Shown here one piece after another: positions 44,259 to 53,976 of a stretch of 64,000 nucleotides of DNA. Made by a program: the position numbers and the translations under genes. Each line of letters starts with the position of its first letter. The first letter of the stretch is position 1. The notes under the pieces are model-generated. The model did not search any database. It saw only the letters and a list, made by a program, of their open reading frames with translations, and was not told the DNA's origin. Origin of the DNA: Pseudoalteromonas ostreae (GTDB lineage: Bacteria > Pseudomonadota > Gammaproteobacteria > Enterobacterales > Alteromonadaceae); the NCBI RefSeq assembly GCF_018069805.1, contig NZ_JAGPYN010000003.1, forward strand, positions 215,078 to 279,077, in the 5' to 3' direction.

Positions 44259-45356
44259 ATGGCAGGTAATAGCATAGGGCAATTATTTAAAGTGTCCACC
44301 TTTGGCGAAAGCCACGGCGTCGCCTTAGGCGGTGTTGTGGATGGTACGCCCGCAGGTCTTGAAATCACAGAGGCCGACTTACAAATAGATTTAGACCGTC
44401 GTAAACCAGGGCAAAGCCGCTATACAACGCAGCGCCGTGAAGAGGATCAAATTAAAATTTTATCGGGCGTCTTTGAAGGTAAAACCACAGGTACCAGCAT
44501 TGGTTTATTAATTGAAAATACCGATCAACGTTCAAAAGATTACGGTAAAATTAAAGATGTATTTCGCCCTGGGCACGGCGATTATACCTATTGGCATAAA
44601 TACGGCTTGCGTGATTATCGCGGTGGGGGTCGTTCATCTGCGCGTGAAACCGCAATACGCGTAGCGGCAGGCAGCATTGCTAAAAAATACCTAAAACAGT
44701 TTCATGATATTGAAGTCCGTGCCTGTTTAAGCCAACTTGGGCCAATTAAGGCTGAAAATTACGACTGGAATGAAGTTGAAAACAACCTATTCTTTTTTCC
44801 TGATGCTAGCAAACTCGACGCACTCGATGAATACATGCGTGACCTTAAAAAACAAGGTGACTCAGTGGGTGCAAAAGTAAAAGTAGTGGCTAAGAATGTA
44901 CCTGTTGGGTTAGGTGAGCCGGTATTTGACCGCCTTGACGCTGAACTTGCACATTCACTGATGAGCATTAACGCAGTAAAAGGTGTTGAAATTGGTGATG
45001 GTTTTGATGTGGTAGAGCAAAAAGGCTCGCAGCATCGTGATGAGCTAACACCTGATGGTTTTACCTCAAATCATGCCGGTGGTGTATTGGCAGGTATTTC
45101 AACAGGGCAAGATATTATCGCCTCAATCGCGCTAAAACCAACATCAAGTATAACTATTCCTGGTAATAGTATTAATACTGAAAACGAAGCGGTGGAAATG
45201 ATCACTAAGGGTCGTCACGATCCCTGTGTGGGCATTCGCGCTATTCCCATTGCTGAGGCTATGATGGCGATTACTTTAATGGACCATTTATTGCGCCAAC
45301 GCGGTCAAAACCCGCATGTAAACCACGAACATGGGCCAATTAAAGGCTCAATTTAA
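44259..45356 (+). CDS. aroC: Chorismate synthase
   Basis: 365 residues. Converts EPSP to chorismate, the last shared step of aromatic synthesis, with reduced [13 protein letters not shown], the [20 protein letters not shown] region, [30 protein letters not shown] and the C-terminal [17 protein letters not shown] are all in place. Length is standard. It ends at a bidirectional hairpin. Confidence 0.97.
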   Translation: MAGNSIGQLFKVSTFGESHGVALGGVVDGTPAGLEITEADLQIDLDRRKPGQSRYTTQRREEDQIKILSGVFEGKTTGTSIGLLIENTDQRSKDYGKIKDVFRPGHGDYTYWHKYGLRDYRGGGRSSARETAIRVAAGSIAKKYLKQFHDIEVRACLSQLGPIKAENYDWNEVENNLFFFPDASKLDALDEYMRDLKKQGDSVGAKVKVVAKNVPVGLGEPVFDRLDAELAHSLMSINAVKGVEIGDGFDVVEQKGSQHRDELTPDGFTSNHAGGVLAGISTGQDIIASIALKPTSSITIPGNSINTENEAVEMITKGRHDPCVGIRAIPIAEAMMAITLMDHLLRQRGQNPHVNHEHGPIKGSI

Positions 45357-45374
45357 GCGCCTTTAATTAAAATA

Positions 45375-45405
45375 AACGCGGCTGATAGTTGACGCCGCGT
45401 TATTA
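45375..45405. terminator. Hairpin terminator between aroC and the lipase cluster
   Basis: AACGCGGC, 11-base loop, GCCGCGTT, then TATTAT. The T-run is modest, so it may be weak. Confidence 0.65.
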
Positions 45406-45418
45406 TAACTTGCTATAG

Positions 45419-45636
45419 TTAAATACGGTCAATAGCCTGTTTAGCAACCATATAGAGCTTTTTAATCATTAAACCTAATACCCAGCGAATAAACTGCGTT
45501 GTGAGCTCTACTACCTCGTATGACGCTTTGCCAACAAAAGCAAGCATATGGCCAATTAAACCCTTTAACTCTTCAGTGAGCTCGACAAATTTAACCACAG
45601 ATTCATATAAGCAGCGCGCTAAAATATCATAAAAAG
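45419..45636 (-). CDS. Helical ORF directly after the lipase: separate small gene or frameshifted lipase tail
   Basis: In a frame different from the lipase, coding-like sequence continues without a stop from the lipase end (RWLTFYDILARCLYESVVKF, then VELTEELKGLIGHML and FIRWVLGLMIKKLYMVAKQA) to TAA at 45419. The first usable start is GTG at 45598, giving 59 residues. The sequence flows naturally from the lipase C-terminus (helix-rich, similar composition), so a frameshift in the lipase is as likely as a separate small protein. No family recognised. Confidence 0.4.
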
Positions 45637-46572
45637 TTAACCAACGCTAAGACCTGCTTGTGCAGAAATAAAGGCATATTGGCCTGTTTTCTTTAAAAAG
45701 GTAATTAAGCCATCAGTAATAATTCGCTGCCATCTAAGTGAGAACGTCACGTTATAGCGCAGAGCATATTTTAAAACCGTATGATTATAGTGCGGGGTTT
45801 TTAGCGAGCTTTCCATGCTTCCATAATCTTTGTATGCAGCCACAGTATTAACATAACCGGGTGTGTCTTCTTCCATTGAGTGTGCACCAATATTAAAAAA
45901 AGACCCTTCATTCATCGCCGTTTGGTATTCGCTTGAGGTATGACTAAACGGCCAAGCTGGTACACAAGGTACAGGATCTGCACCGTGCGTTACACGGTAT
46001 TGGCCAATATTATGCGCTGCAGAATGAACAAACTGGTTTAATACAACCCTCGGCGCACCAAACGTATATAAATTAGTTGGAATACCTTTAGCACTAGCCC
46101 AAATTGCAGTGAGCTGTGCTATAGCACCACCTAAGCTATGGCCAACAAGGTGCAAACACGTAGGTTTATGACTTTTTATATAAGCCTCAAACATCGGCTT
46201 CATGCTGGTAAAGGCTTTCTCAAAACCAGAGTGCACCTCTAAGTTTTTAGGGCCATGGGTAATGGCTACGTTTAGGTTTGTTAGCCAATCGGCGCAGGAG
46301 GTAAATACGGTGCCACGTATACCAATAATATGGTGGCCTTCAAATTGCGGGGAGATTCCTTGCGCTGTTAAAGCAAAACCTGTGGTACGGTTTAGGAGTT
46401 GATTGATTAAGCCACCACTAACGCCTCTTATTTGGTTGTTGGTGATTTTAAAGTTCTTTATAAATGTTGGGTTGAACTCACCGCTAAAACTTGTTGAGCT
46501 TCTAATATCGTAAACCCTTGCTGCGGCACTCGCTGCAATGCTAGGCGGTAATACTGCTTGGACTTTTTCCAT
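45637..46572 (-). CDS. Class 3 lipase-like alpha/beta hydrolase, candidate effector
   Basis: 311 residues. Class 3 lipase core with GHSLGG (Ser146), the Asp of HGADPVPCVP (Asp199) and a likely His231 in GAHSMEEDTPGY. No signal peptide; the N-terminal MEKVQAVLPPSIAASAAARV with a small amphipathic region is conserved in the truncated neighbour. It is 1 base downstream of the transthyretin-like gene and part of a duplicated two-gene unit. This is the arrangement of phospholipase effectors with an immunity or adaptor protein, for example type VI secretion lipases. No VgrG, PAAR or secretion gene is in the window, so effector status is inference. Confidence 0.75.
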   Translation of the reverse strand: MEKVQAVLPPSIAASAAARVYDIRSSTSFSGEFNPTFIKNFKITNNQIRGVSGGLINQLLNRTTGFALTAQGISPQFEGHHIIGIRGTVFTSCADWLTNLNVAITHGPKNLEVHSGFEKAFTSMKPMFEAYIKSHKPTCLHLVGHSLGGAIAQLTAIWASAKGIPTNLYTFGAPRVVLNQFVHSAAHNIGQYRVTHGADPVPCVPAWPFSHTSSEYQTAMNEGSFFNIGAHSMEEDTPGYVNTVAAYKDYGSMESSLKTPHYNHTVLKYALRYNVTFSLRWQRIITDGLITFLKKTGQYAFISAQAGLSVG

Positions 46573-46573
46573 G

Positions 46574-47113
46574 TTAATCTTCCTTGATGTTACGTTCAGT
46601 TAAGTTATTAAAATCACCATTATTAATTATAAACTGTCTATCTCCGTCATATAACAAAAATGGCATATAGTCGGTTTCCCAACGACAAATACTCGATGCT
46701 ACATAATTTAAATGTTTGTTATTATTTTTTTTAAATTCAAAAGCAACGCGTTTATTAGTTAATTCACACTCTAGGAATGCTAATTTTTTACTATACTCGG
46801 GAATTTCTTTAATTCCTGATTGGTTTGCAACCCATAATGGAATTAAAGTGCTGCCTTTTTCAATAAAAATTTCTTGGGAAATACGGTTTTCAACGATAAG
46901 TTTATTCGGAATTGAGGAAAAAATTGTTTTTTTTGGAAAATGAAAGCGCCCATCTTCATCTGTAGTTGCTATATCTCTGCGGACTTTTTCATCTATATAG
47001 ATTAATGAGCGAATGATTTCTAAGTTGGCAATTGGTGTGCCATTTTCTGTAACAACCCCATTGACTTCTGGGCTTAAAAATACTTCTTTTTTCTTTCTGA
47101 ACCAGCTAAACAT
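46574..47113 (-). CDS. Transthyretin-like beta-sandwich protein paired with the lipase, copy 1
   Basis: 179 residues from the ATG at 47113 (RBS AGGAG), matching the paralogue at 47489-48028 almost residue for residue. The central part VNGVVTENGTPIANLEIIRS ... ATTDEDGRFHFPKK is a CarboxypepD_reg/transthyretin-like fold. The rest has Cys residues and a Trp-Glu-Thr segment. The same frame continues upstream to an ATG at 47203 (with AAGGA) and would add a hydrophobic signal-like segment (RLIILSILACVIIFP, ending SQGAD). An exported form is therefore possible. It is probably the immunity or adaptor partner of the lipase. Confidence 0.65.
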   Translation of the reverse strand: MFSWFRKKKEVFLSPEVNGVVTENGTPIANLEIIRSLIYIDEKVRRDIATTDEDGRFHFPKKTIFSSIPNKLIVENRISQEIFIEKGSTLIPLWVANQSGIKEIPEYSKKLAFLECELTNKRVAFEFKKNNNKHLNYVASSICRWETDYMPFLLYDGDRQFIINNGDFNNLTERNIKED

Positions 47114-47280
47114 ATCTGCTCCTTGACTAATGGCTGGGAAAATAATCACACAAGCAAGAATGGATAAAATAATCAATCGAGGACTATAGCTAGATTTACT
47201 CATAGGCAATCCTTGCATATTTTTTAAGCATTTTAATTAAAAATAAAAAAATGTAAAGTTTAACTATCCTTTTTAGCCTA

Positions 47281-47487
47281 TCAAAGGATTTGGAATAAAT
47301 AGCGGTTTAGGAGTTGATTGATTAAGCCACCACTAACACCTTTAATTTGGTTGTTGGTGATTTTAAAGTTGTCTCTAAATGTTGGGTGGAAAACACCGCT
47401 AAAACTTGTTGAGCTTCTAATATCATAAACCCTTGCTGCGGCACTCGCTGCAATGCTTGGCGGTAATACTGCTTGGACTTTTTCCAT
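47281..47487 (-). pseudogene. Truncated second copy of the lipase gene
   Basis: The first 62 residues repeat the start of the intact lipase (MEKVQAVLPPSIAASAAARV, with a few substitutions such as GVFHPTFRDN). The frame then runs into unrelated YLFQIL and stops. GHSLG and the rest of the hydrolase are gone. It follows the transthyretin-like copy 2 by 1 base, so a complete two-gene unit was duplicated and then truncated. Confidence 0.85.
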
Positions 47488-47488
47488 G

Positions 47489-48028
47489 TTAATCTTCCTT
47501 GATGTTACGTTCAGTTAAGTTATTAAAATCACCATTATTAATTCTATACTCTCTATCTCCGTCATATAACCAAAATGGCATATAGTCGGTTTCCCAACGA
47601 CAAATACTCGATGCTACATAATTTAAATGTTTGTTATTATTTTTTTTAAATTCAAAATCAACACGTTTATTAGTTAATTCACACTCTAGGAATGCTAATT
47701 TTTTACTATACTCGGGAATTTCTTTAATTGATGATTGGTTTGCAACCCACAATGGAATTAAAGTGCTGCCTTTTTCAATAAAAATTTCTTGGGAAATACG
47801 ATGTTCAACTATTAGCTTATTGGGTATTGAGGAAAAAATTGTTTTTTTAGGAAAATGAAAGCGCCCATCTTCATCTGTAGTTGCTATATCTCTGCGGACT
47901 TTTTCATCTATATAGATTAATGAGCGAATGATTTCTAAGTTGGCAATTGGTGTGCCATTTTCTGTAACAACACCGTTGACTTCAGGGCTTAAAAATACTT
48001 CTTTTTTCTTTTTGAACCAGCTAAACAT
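47489..48028 (-). CDS. Transthyretin-like protein, copy 2 (lipase partner lost)
   Basis: 179 residues, nearly identical to copy 1 apart from about ten substitutions (for example FKKKKEV for FRKKKEV, and YRINNGDF for FIINNGDF). The start has AAGGAAGAG upstream. Unlike copy 1, there are stop codons in frame just upstream of the ATG, so no signal-bearing extension is possible here. It is still intact although its lipase partner is truncated, which fits an orphan immunity gene kept for protection. The function is not proven. Confidence 0.7.
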   Translation of the reverse strand: MFSWFKKKKEVFLSPEVNGVVTENGTPIANLEIIRSLIYIDEKVRRDIATTDEDGRFHFPKKTIFSSIPNKLIVEHRISQEIFIEKGSTLIPLWVANQSSIKEIPEYSKKLAFLECELTNKRVDFEFKKNNNKHLNYVASSICRWETDYMPFWLYDGDREYRINNGDFNNLTERNIKED

Positions 48029-48104
48029 ATCTCTTCCTTGGTTAAAATTACAGTTTAATTTAGCAATCGACCATACTCGTATCTGATTTTCCGATATGCC
48101 AATA

Positions 48105-48938
48105 TTAATAGTTTTCTGCTATCAGTTTGACTAGTTCTTGTTTTACTGGGTTATGGTTATGCACTGAATGTAATAATACGATATCAATAACTGGGAGAGA
48201 TGGCAGGGTTAAGTCATTAATTACTTCCAGCGCACTGCTTTTACTCACTTCAGCCATGACGCCTAAGGCTAATTTAGCGTTAATTAACGCAGTTAAAGCA
48301 CTGACTGAACCGCAGCAAGCGATAATATTAAATGGGCGTTCGGTTTTGAGTAATCCTTCAACAGCCGCTTGATGGAATTTACAATCGCGTTGAAATATTG
48401 CAACCGGCAGGGTCATAGCGGATTGATAGTTAAATTCGGCACTTTTAACCCACACACCTTTGCTTGATTGTAAAAAATAACCTTCTTCAGAGCTGGGCGA
48501 GCGCGTCGCAATCACCATATCAAGCAAGCCTTGGTCGAGCTGTGCTTTGAGCTGGTTGGTCGGCGCGCAACTGATTTGCAAATTAAGTTGCGGTATATAT
48601 TTGTGTAATAAAGCCACAACTTTAGGTAATACTTCATCCGCATAATCATCAGGGCAAGCTAAGCGCACGCGAGTTTTCCCACCACCGGTTTTAAGCTGCT
48701 TATAGGCTTCATCATGCAAAGCTAATAGTTGTTTAGCGTAGCTAGCTAGATGGACGCCACTTGACGATAGTACAAGCTGCCTGCCTTGTTTGAGAAATAA
48801 TGGATTACCCAGCTCTTGTTCGAGCTTTTTCATTTGCATGCTCACTGCCGATTGGGTGCGGCATACTTGTTGTGCAGCACGAGTAAAACTGCCTGTTTCA
48901 ACAAAGGCGTAGAAAGTACGTAGGGCGTCTAAATCCAT
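48105..48938 (-). CDS. LysR-family transcriptional regulator
   Basis: 277 residues. Winged helix at the N-terminus (LDALRTFYAFVETGSFTRAA, QQVCRTQSAVSMQMKKLEQE) and a LysR effector-binding domain. The ATG at 48938 with AGGTGA is preferred to TTG at 48956. It is divergent from the GST gene with about 110 bases between, the usual layout for a LysR regulator and its target. Confidence 0.9.
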   Translation of the reverse strand: MDLDALRTFYAFVETGSFTRAAQQVCRTQSAVSMQMKKLEQELGNPLFLKQGRQLVLSSSGVHLASYAKQLLALHDEAYKQLKTGGGKTRVRLACPDDYADEVLPKVVALLHKYIPQLNLQISCAPTNQLKAQLDQGLLDMVIATRSPSSEEGYFLQSSKGVWVKSAEFNYQSAMTLPVAIFQRDCKFHQAAVEGLLKTERPFNIIACCGSVSALTALINAKLALGVMAEVSKSSALEVINDLTLPSLPVIDIVLLHSVHNHNPVKQELVKLIAENY

Positions 48939-49047
48939 AGTTAACTCACCTATCAATTTTGCTTATGTATTGTATAAAAACTATTGGTAAGTAATTAGTT
49001 TACTACTGCTCTATATTAGGGATATTAAACACTACTAAGGAACGCAA

Positions 49048-49707
49048 ATGCAACTATTCATCGGTAATAAAAACTATTCGACATGGTCGCTTAGAGCATG
49101 GTATTTAATGAGTAAATTCAATGTCATTTTTACTGAAAAACAACTCGTATTAGACACCCCAGAGTTTTATGAAACGCTTAAAAACAGTTTTTCAGTACAG
49201 AAAGTACCCGCCTTAGTCGATGGCGACTTGCAGGTATGGGATTCATTAGCAATTTGTGAATACATCAATGATGCTTATTTATCTAATGCAGCCTGGCCTA
49301 CTGATAGTGCGCAGCGAGCAATTGCTCGTAGTTTAAGCGCAGAGATGCACTCAAGCTTTATAGCGCTGCGTAATGAAATGCCAATGAATATTCGTGCGAC
49401 TCGCAACATTGATCTCTCTGATGCAGCAAAAAAAGACCTTGCCCGCATTGATGAAATATTTTCCGCGCAACAAACACGTTACCCGAACGGCTGGCTATTT
49501 GGCCAGTTTAGTATAGCTGATGCCATGTTTGCGCCTGTTGTTTTACGCTTAAAAACATATCAAATTAGTTTATCTGCGTTAGCACAGCAATACTGTGACA
49601 AAGTAATGGCTTGCCCTATACTACAGCGCTGGATAAATGAATCAATGAGCGAAACGGATATAGTTGCGAGTGATGAAGCAGGCGTTGATGTTATTAACAT
49701 AAATTAA
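49048..49707 (+). CDS. Glutathione S-transferase family protein
   Basis: 219 residues. Thioredoxin-fold N-terminal domain with NYSTWSLRAWYLMSK and the VPALVDGDLQVWDSLAICEY segment (glutathione site with the conserved Pro and Ser), then the helical C-terminal domain. It is likely a detoxification or maleylacetoacetate-isomerase-like GST; the substrate is unknown. Its last codons run into a 10-bp tandem repeat. Probably controlled by the divergent LysR gene. Confidence 0.9.
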   Translation: MQLFIGNKNYSTWSLRAWYLMSKFNVIFTEKQLVLDTPEFYETLKNSFSVQKVPALVDGDLQVWDSLAICEYINDAYLSNAAWPTDSAQRAIARSLSAEMHSSFIALRNEMPMNIRATRNIDLSDAAKKDLARIDEIFSAQQTRYPNGWLFGQFSIADAMFAPVVLRLKTYQISLSALAQQYCDKVMACPILQRWINESMSETDIVASDEAGVDVININ

Positions 49708-49760
49708 AATAAATTAAAATAAATTAAAATAAATTAAAATAAATTAAAATAAATTAAAAT
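49701..49760. repeat. Six-copy 10-bp tandem repeat at the GST stop codon
   Basis: AAATTAAAAT repeated six times in a row, including the TAA stop of the GST gene. Copy number could vary by slippage without changing the protein. Confidence 0.95.
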
Positions 49761-49764
49761 ATTA

Positions 49765-49780
49765 TGGGGGCTGAGCCCCC
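49765..49780. terminator. GC-rich hairpin after GST
   Basis: GGGGGC, 3-base loop TGA, GCCCCC, flanked by TATTAT and TATATTT. It probably ends both convergent genes. Confidence 0.6.
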
Positions 49781-49790
49781 TATATTTGGT

Positions 49791-51794
49791 TTAAAATTTG
49801 ATTAGCGGTAATGCGCTATTTTTTTGATCCGTCCAATGTACTAACTGAGTGTTTAGGTAGGGTTTTATTGGCGATAATTCACTGATTTCTATGGCATCTA
49901 AAAACCGTTGATTGCTGGTTAATACAACCCATTCAGAGCCTAATGCAGTTAACTTTGTTGCACTATTATGCTTAAACTTTATTAATGCTTTATCAAAGTA
50001 AGTACTATGCGCTTGGATCACTGGCAGTAAATCTATATGGTTATTTGATATATGGATGATTAAAATGCCATTTTTACTTAATCGTTGCCAGTAAAGCTCA
50101 AACGCTTGTTGAGTTAATAGGTGGGCGGGAATAACATCACTTGAAAATGCATCAATAACCAAAGCATTCATTAAAGGAGCGTTTTCTTTAAGCTCATTTA
50201 GCAATGCGACTCTGCCATCACCAATGGTGACATTTACTTTGGCAGGGCTGTTTTTAAGGTAATCAAAATACCTATTTGCCATTGTATATACCGCGGGGTT
50301 CAGCTCATAAAAATGCACTGTATCGTGCTTATCAGCGAGACTAGCTAATACCCCTGCACCTAACCCTACCACGCCCATCTTGAGCTTTTCTTGGCTTTTA
50401 AGTATCGCCAGCGACTTAGCGACGCCTGTATGCTGATGATAGTAACTGCTAGTGAGTTCATCTTGACCATGTAAGGGTTGTGAACCATGCACCGTGGTGC
50501 CATCAATTAAGCGCCTTTGCGCAAGATCGGCCGTATTGATATCTTTTACTGTTAGGTAACCATAAAAATTCCTCTGCGATGCAACGTTATATTGATTAAA
50601 ACTAGAATAAAGCACTAAATAGCAGCCACACCACAAAGCTGTCGCACCGAGCAATATCGTATTTATTTTTTTAATTTGAGTTAGATGAATGTAACTAATG
50701 AGAATAAGCAGTACTGCTAAAGCGACGATATACTCGGTGATTTGTTTAAACAGCAGCGGAGCAAGTAATGTTGTAAATAAACTGCCAAGTGCGCCACCTA
50801 AAGCAATATACAAATAAAAGTGTGTTAGTAATGTACCTTGTGGTGCGAGTTGCCTAAGTTCACCGTGGCAAATCATGCAGCCACTCAATAATATAAAACT
50901 GTAAATAATAATTTGCGCAATTGCATTAAACTGACTTCCTAAGAAGTACATTATTAAACCTGCAAATGCGCTGAATATAAAAGCATAACCCCAAACAGAA
51001 CGGTTATAGTTGTTTTTATTGGCAAACGTATAACTAAAACTACCTAAATAGATAGCGAGAGGCACCACCCATACAAGTGGCATTGGTGGGATGTTGGTGC
51101 TGATCATTTGTGTGGTTGCAATTAGCAAAATTGAGCTTGTTGCGGATAAAATAAGCCAAAGCATATTGGGCTTTTTTAGAATGGTTTGTACGTGCGGTAG
51201 CGATGAGTTATTTTCTTTGCTGCTTTTGCCTAATAGTTTATAAGCTAAACAAATTAATAGTATGCAGTAGGTAAGCAGCCCTATTTGCCAGTAATGTTTT
51301 TGTTGTGGCAGTGAAAAAAACACCTCAAATGCGAGTGGGTAGCTTATCAAGGCTAATAAAGAGCCAAGATTAGAAACCGAATACCAATGATAAGGCACTG
51401 CATTTTTACCACGCTCTATGTACCATCGTTGCATAAGCACACTTGTGGCGCTTAGCAACATAAACACTAAGCCAATTTGATTTAGTAAGTTTGCCATAAC
51501 TGACCAGTTAGGGGCTAAATCTAAATTAACGTGGAATTTATTTAGGCTAATTAAGCTTGCTAAAACAACAAGCGAAATATGGATTACCATTTGTTTTTTT
51601 AGTGAATAGCGACTTAAAAAGTGTGCGTAAAAGTAACCAAGTAATAAAACAGTTTGATAAAAAAATAGACTAGCTGACCACACTGATGCACCGCCTCCAA
51701 ATTGTGGTAACAGCTCTTTAGATAGCATAGGTTGAATTTGAAATAGCAAAAAGGCGCTAACAAAAATGGTTAATAAGAATAAGATACGAAGCAT
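49791..51794 (-). CDS. Fused membrane protein with spermidine-synthase-like methyltransferase domain
   Basis: 667 residues. The first ~400 contain about ten membrane helices of the MFS-like type found in fused spermidine-synthase family proteins (QIQPMLSKELLPQFGGGASV). The soluble C-terminal part (about 410-667) has a Rossmann SAM/dcSAM-binding loop MGVVGLGAGVLASLADKHD, FYELNPAVY and VIDAFSSDVIPAHLLT. The true activity is unknown; homologues are often annotated as spermidine synthases without evidence. Convergent with GST. Confidence 0.85.
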   Translation of the reverse strand: MLRILFLLTIFVSAFLLFQIQPMLSKELLPQFGGGASVWSASLFFYQTVLLLGYFYAHFLSRYSLKKQMVIHISLVVLASLISLNKFHVNLDLAPNWSVMANLLNQIGLVFMLLSATSVLMQRWYIERGKNAVPYHWYSVSNLGSLLALISYPLAFEVFFSLPQQKHYWQIGLLTYCILLICLAYKLLGKSSKENNSSLPHVQTILKKPNMLWLILSATSSILLIATTQMISTNIPPMPLVWVVPLAIYLGSFSYTFANKNNYNRSVWGYAFIFSAFAGLIMYFLGSQFNAIAQIIIYSFILLSGCMICHGELRQLAPQGTLLTHFYLYIALGGALGSLFTTLLAPLLFKQITEYIVALAVLLILISYIHLTQIKKINTILLGATALWCGCYLVLYSSFNQYNVASQRNFYGYLTVKDINTADLAQRRLIDGTTVHGSQPLHGQDELTSSYYHQHTGVAKSLAILKSQEKLKMGVVGLGAGVLASLADKHDTVHFYELNPAVYTMANRYFDYLKNSPAKVNVTIGDGRVALLNELKENAPLMNALVIDAFSSDVIPAHLLTQQAFELYWQRLSKNGILIIHISNNHIDLLPVIQAHSTYFDKALIKFKHNSATKLTALGSEWVVLTSNQRFLDAIEISELSPIKPYLNTQLVHWTDQKNSALPLIKF

Positions 51795-51923
51795 GGATTT
51801 TAATTATTAATGAATCATGTAAGTAGCATTGCGGGTAACAGATCAAGCAGCAATGGAATTAGCCTAGAGTTTCTCTTAAGAAAATCTTAATATATGATTT
51901 ATAATAATTTATTGGAGTAGCCA

Positions 51924-53924
51924 GTGGGCAAGTTTGTAATAGGGGAATTCGCTATAGATGTCAGTCGATGTAAAATATCATCAGCTGATACAGAGCAAGT
52001 CGTTGAACCTAAAGTCATGGATGTACTGCAATATTTGTATTCTCATCGGGGTACTGTGGTTAGCCAGGAACAAATTTTTTCAGCCGTATGGCCAAATGCG
52101 ACATTCAGCCCAAGCTATGTGCAGCGCTGTATTGCATTGCTTAGAAAAGCATTGAATGAAGATTCAAAAAATCCACGTTTTATTATTACTCACCCAAAGC
52201 GCGGGTACAGCCTCGAAGTAGCCGAGCAACAGTTAAATAAGCCCAAACGTCTATACTTACCAGCGTTGGCTATTTTAATCGTCATGTTGATTGGGGTTGT
52301 AAGTTGGTTTTACCCTGATACACCGCAAGTAAAAACACACTTTACTAAATTGATGCCTATTTCTTCGAGTGAAGAAAATGAATCTAGTATTTCTTTATCA
52401 CATAATGGTGAATATGTAGCCTTTGTGCGTGGTGATAAGTCAAACCAAGCTATCTGGTTAAAAAACTTACGCTCAGGAAAAGAAATTAGGTTAACCCAAA
52501 AACAGTCAACGTATCACAGCCTTGGATGGAGCAGCGACGACAGTGAAATTGTATTTGTGCACCAGCAAGATACCCAAACATTGGGGTATTTCACCTTAGA
52601 CAAACTGACATTACAACCTGCAAACTACAGAGAAATCTATACTTTTAAAGACTTTAAAGTGACGAGCCAGCAGTTAGAGTGGGCCCATGACAACCATATT
52701 TATTTTATTGAAAAACGTCAAAGCGATAACCATACTCAGCTAAGTTCAATCGATTTAACAACCCAAGAAAAAAGAGTCATTAAGTCATCCGCTGGGCAAG
52801 ATTGGATGAAGTTGCAGGCACTATCACCAAGTCAGCAGTCTATTGCGCTTGCCTCTGAGGCTGGGCAAAATAAATACAGAATTGATTTGTTCGACATTAA
52901 AGCAAGCACAACAAAAACATTAGCCATTGTTGAAGACTCAGTGCAAGGTTTGAGCTGGCACCCCGATGAAAAACAATTATTGATTAGTAATAAACATGAA
53001 CTCCAGTTATTAAACTTACAGGGGCAACTAAAAAAGTTGGCGTTTAATAATTACCACATTATTAGAGACGCGCATTTCTCGTTGTCAGGTAACGATATTT
53101 TAATGGAATTAGTTAAGGTTGATGTGGATATCATCCGTTCAACTCGTCAAGCGCCAACGCAATTTGAAACACTTGTAGATACCTCATCGGTCGACTTTTT
53201 ACCTGTTTACTCCCCTGATTCGTCTAAATTTGTATTTGAATCTCATCGGTTTGGTATAAAGCAATTGTTTTTGTATGAAAATGGGGCGCAAACGCTGATT
53301 TTTACTAACCCAAACAACGAAGAATTATTTGGCATAGTCTGGTCAAAAGACGGTAAAGAAGTGATCACTGCCAGTAAAAATACTCTTTTTAGAGTTAATA
53401 TAAAAGAAGGGAGTTTTGAAAGTATTCCTCACTCCTACCACTCTTTTTACCTGCGAGAAATGTATCACCACGAAGACGCTATTTTAGTTTCTTATCGCGC
53501 TGCAGACGGTGTTACTTTTCATCCCGCTAAATTTGACTTAGAGACGCTTGAGCTAACACCTTATACAGGCTCAGGAGAACGTTTGGCATGTTACGCAATG
53601 GATATTGATGAACAAGATCAGGTTTACTTTTCCAATGAAAAGCAAGTGTTTAGATTGAACAAAAACAAAGCGCTTGAAACTGTTTGGCAATCACGTACAA
53701 AAGAGATCATCGGTTTGAGCGCCGGAGCTACAATGATGACAGTCACCCTTGCAGATAAAGACGGTTATGAGATGAATGAAATAGATTTTAAATCAGGGAG
53801 TAATAAAACCATATTTAATGGCAAAGATGATGGAAAAATGCTGATAAATGCATCCCATGATTTTCAGCAGTTTCTTTATTTAACCGAGCCGAAAAGAACA
53901 CGTACCTTAGTGCGCTTAAATTAA
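51924..53924 (+). CDS. CadC/ToxR-like membrane regulator with periplasmic beta-propeller
   Basis: 666 residues from a GTG with GGAG upstream. The N-terminal OmpR-type winged helix (about 1-100, EPKVMDVLQYLYSHRGTVVS then RCIALLRKALNEDS) is followed by a basic linker, one membrane helix (about 109-130) and a large periplasmic domain of TolB/PD40-like repeats (for example SISLSHNGEYVAFVRG, VYSPDSSKFVFESHRFG, VWSKDGKEVITASK). It is typical of Alteromonadales ToxR-like receptors that sense an unknown ligand and act directly on DNA. It may control neighbouring genes. Confidence 0.9.
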   Translation: MGKFVIGEFAIDVSRCKISSADTEQVVEPKVMDVLQYLYSHRGTVVSQEQIFSAVWPNATFSPSYVQRCIALLRKALNEDSKNPRFIITHPKRGYSLEVAEQQLNKPKRLYLPALAILIVMLIGVVSWFYPDTPQVKTHFTKLMPISSSEENESSISLSHNGEYVAFVRGDKSNQAIWLKNLRSGKEIRLTQKQSTYHSLGWSSDDSEIVFVHQQDTQTLGYFTLDKLTLQPANYREIYTFKDFKVTSQQLEWAHDNHIYFIEKRQSDNHTQLSSIDLTTQEKRVIKSSAGQDWMKLQALSPSQQSIALASEAGQNKYRIDLFDIKASTTKTLAIVEDSVQGLSWHPDEKQLLISNKHELQLLNLQGQLKKLAFNNYHIIRDAHFSLSGNDILMELVKVDVDIIRSTRQAPTQFETLVDTSSVDFLPVYSPDSSKFVFESHRFGIKQLFLYENGAQTLIFTNPNNEELFGIVWSKDGKEVITASKNTLFRVNIKEGSFESIPHSYHSFYLREMYHHEDAILVSYRAADGVTFHPAKFDLETLELTPYTGSGERLACYAMDIDEQDQVYFSNEKQVFRLNKNKALETVWQSRTKEIIGLSAGATMMTVTLADKDGYEMNEIDFKSGSNKTIFNGKDDGKMLINASHDFQQFLYLTEPKRTRTLVRLN

Positions 53925-53976
53925 CAGTTCTGGTAAATGAGTAAGCGTTAAGCTTTTGACTTTAAAGTGAGGCATC

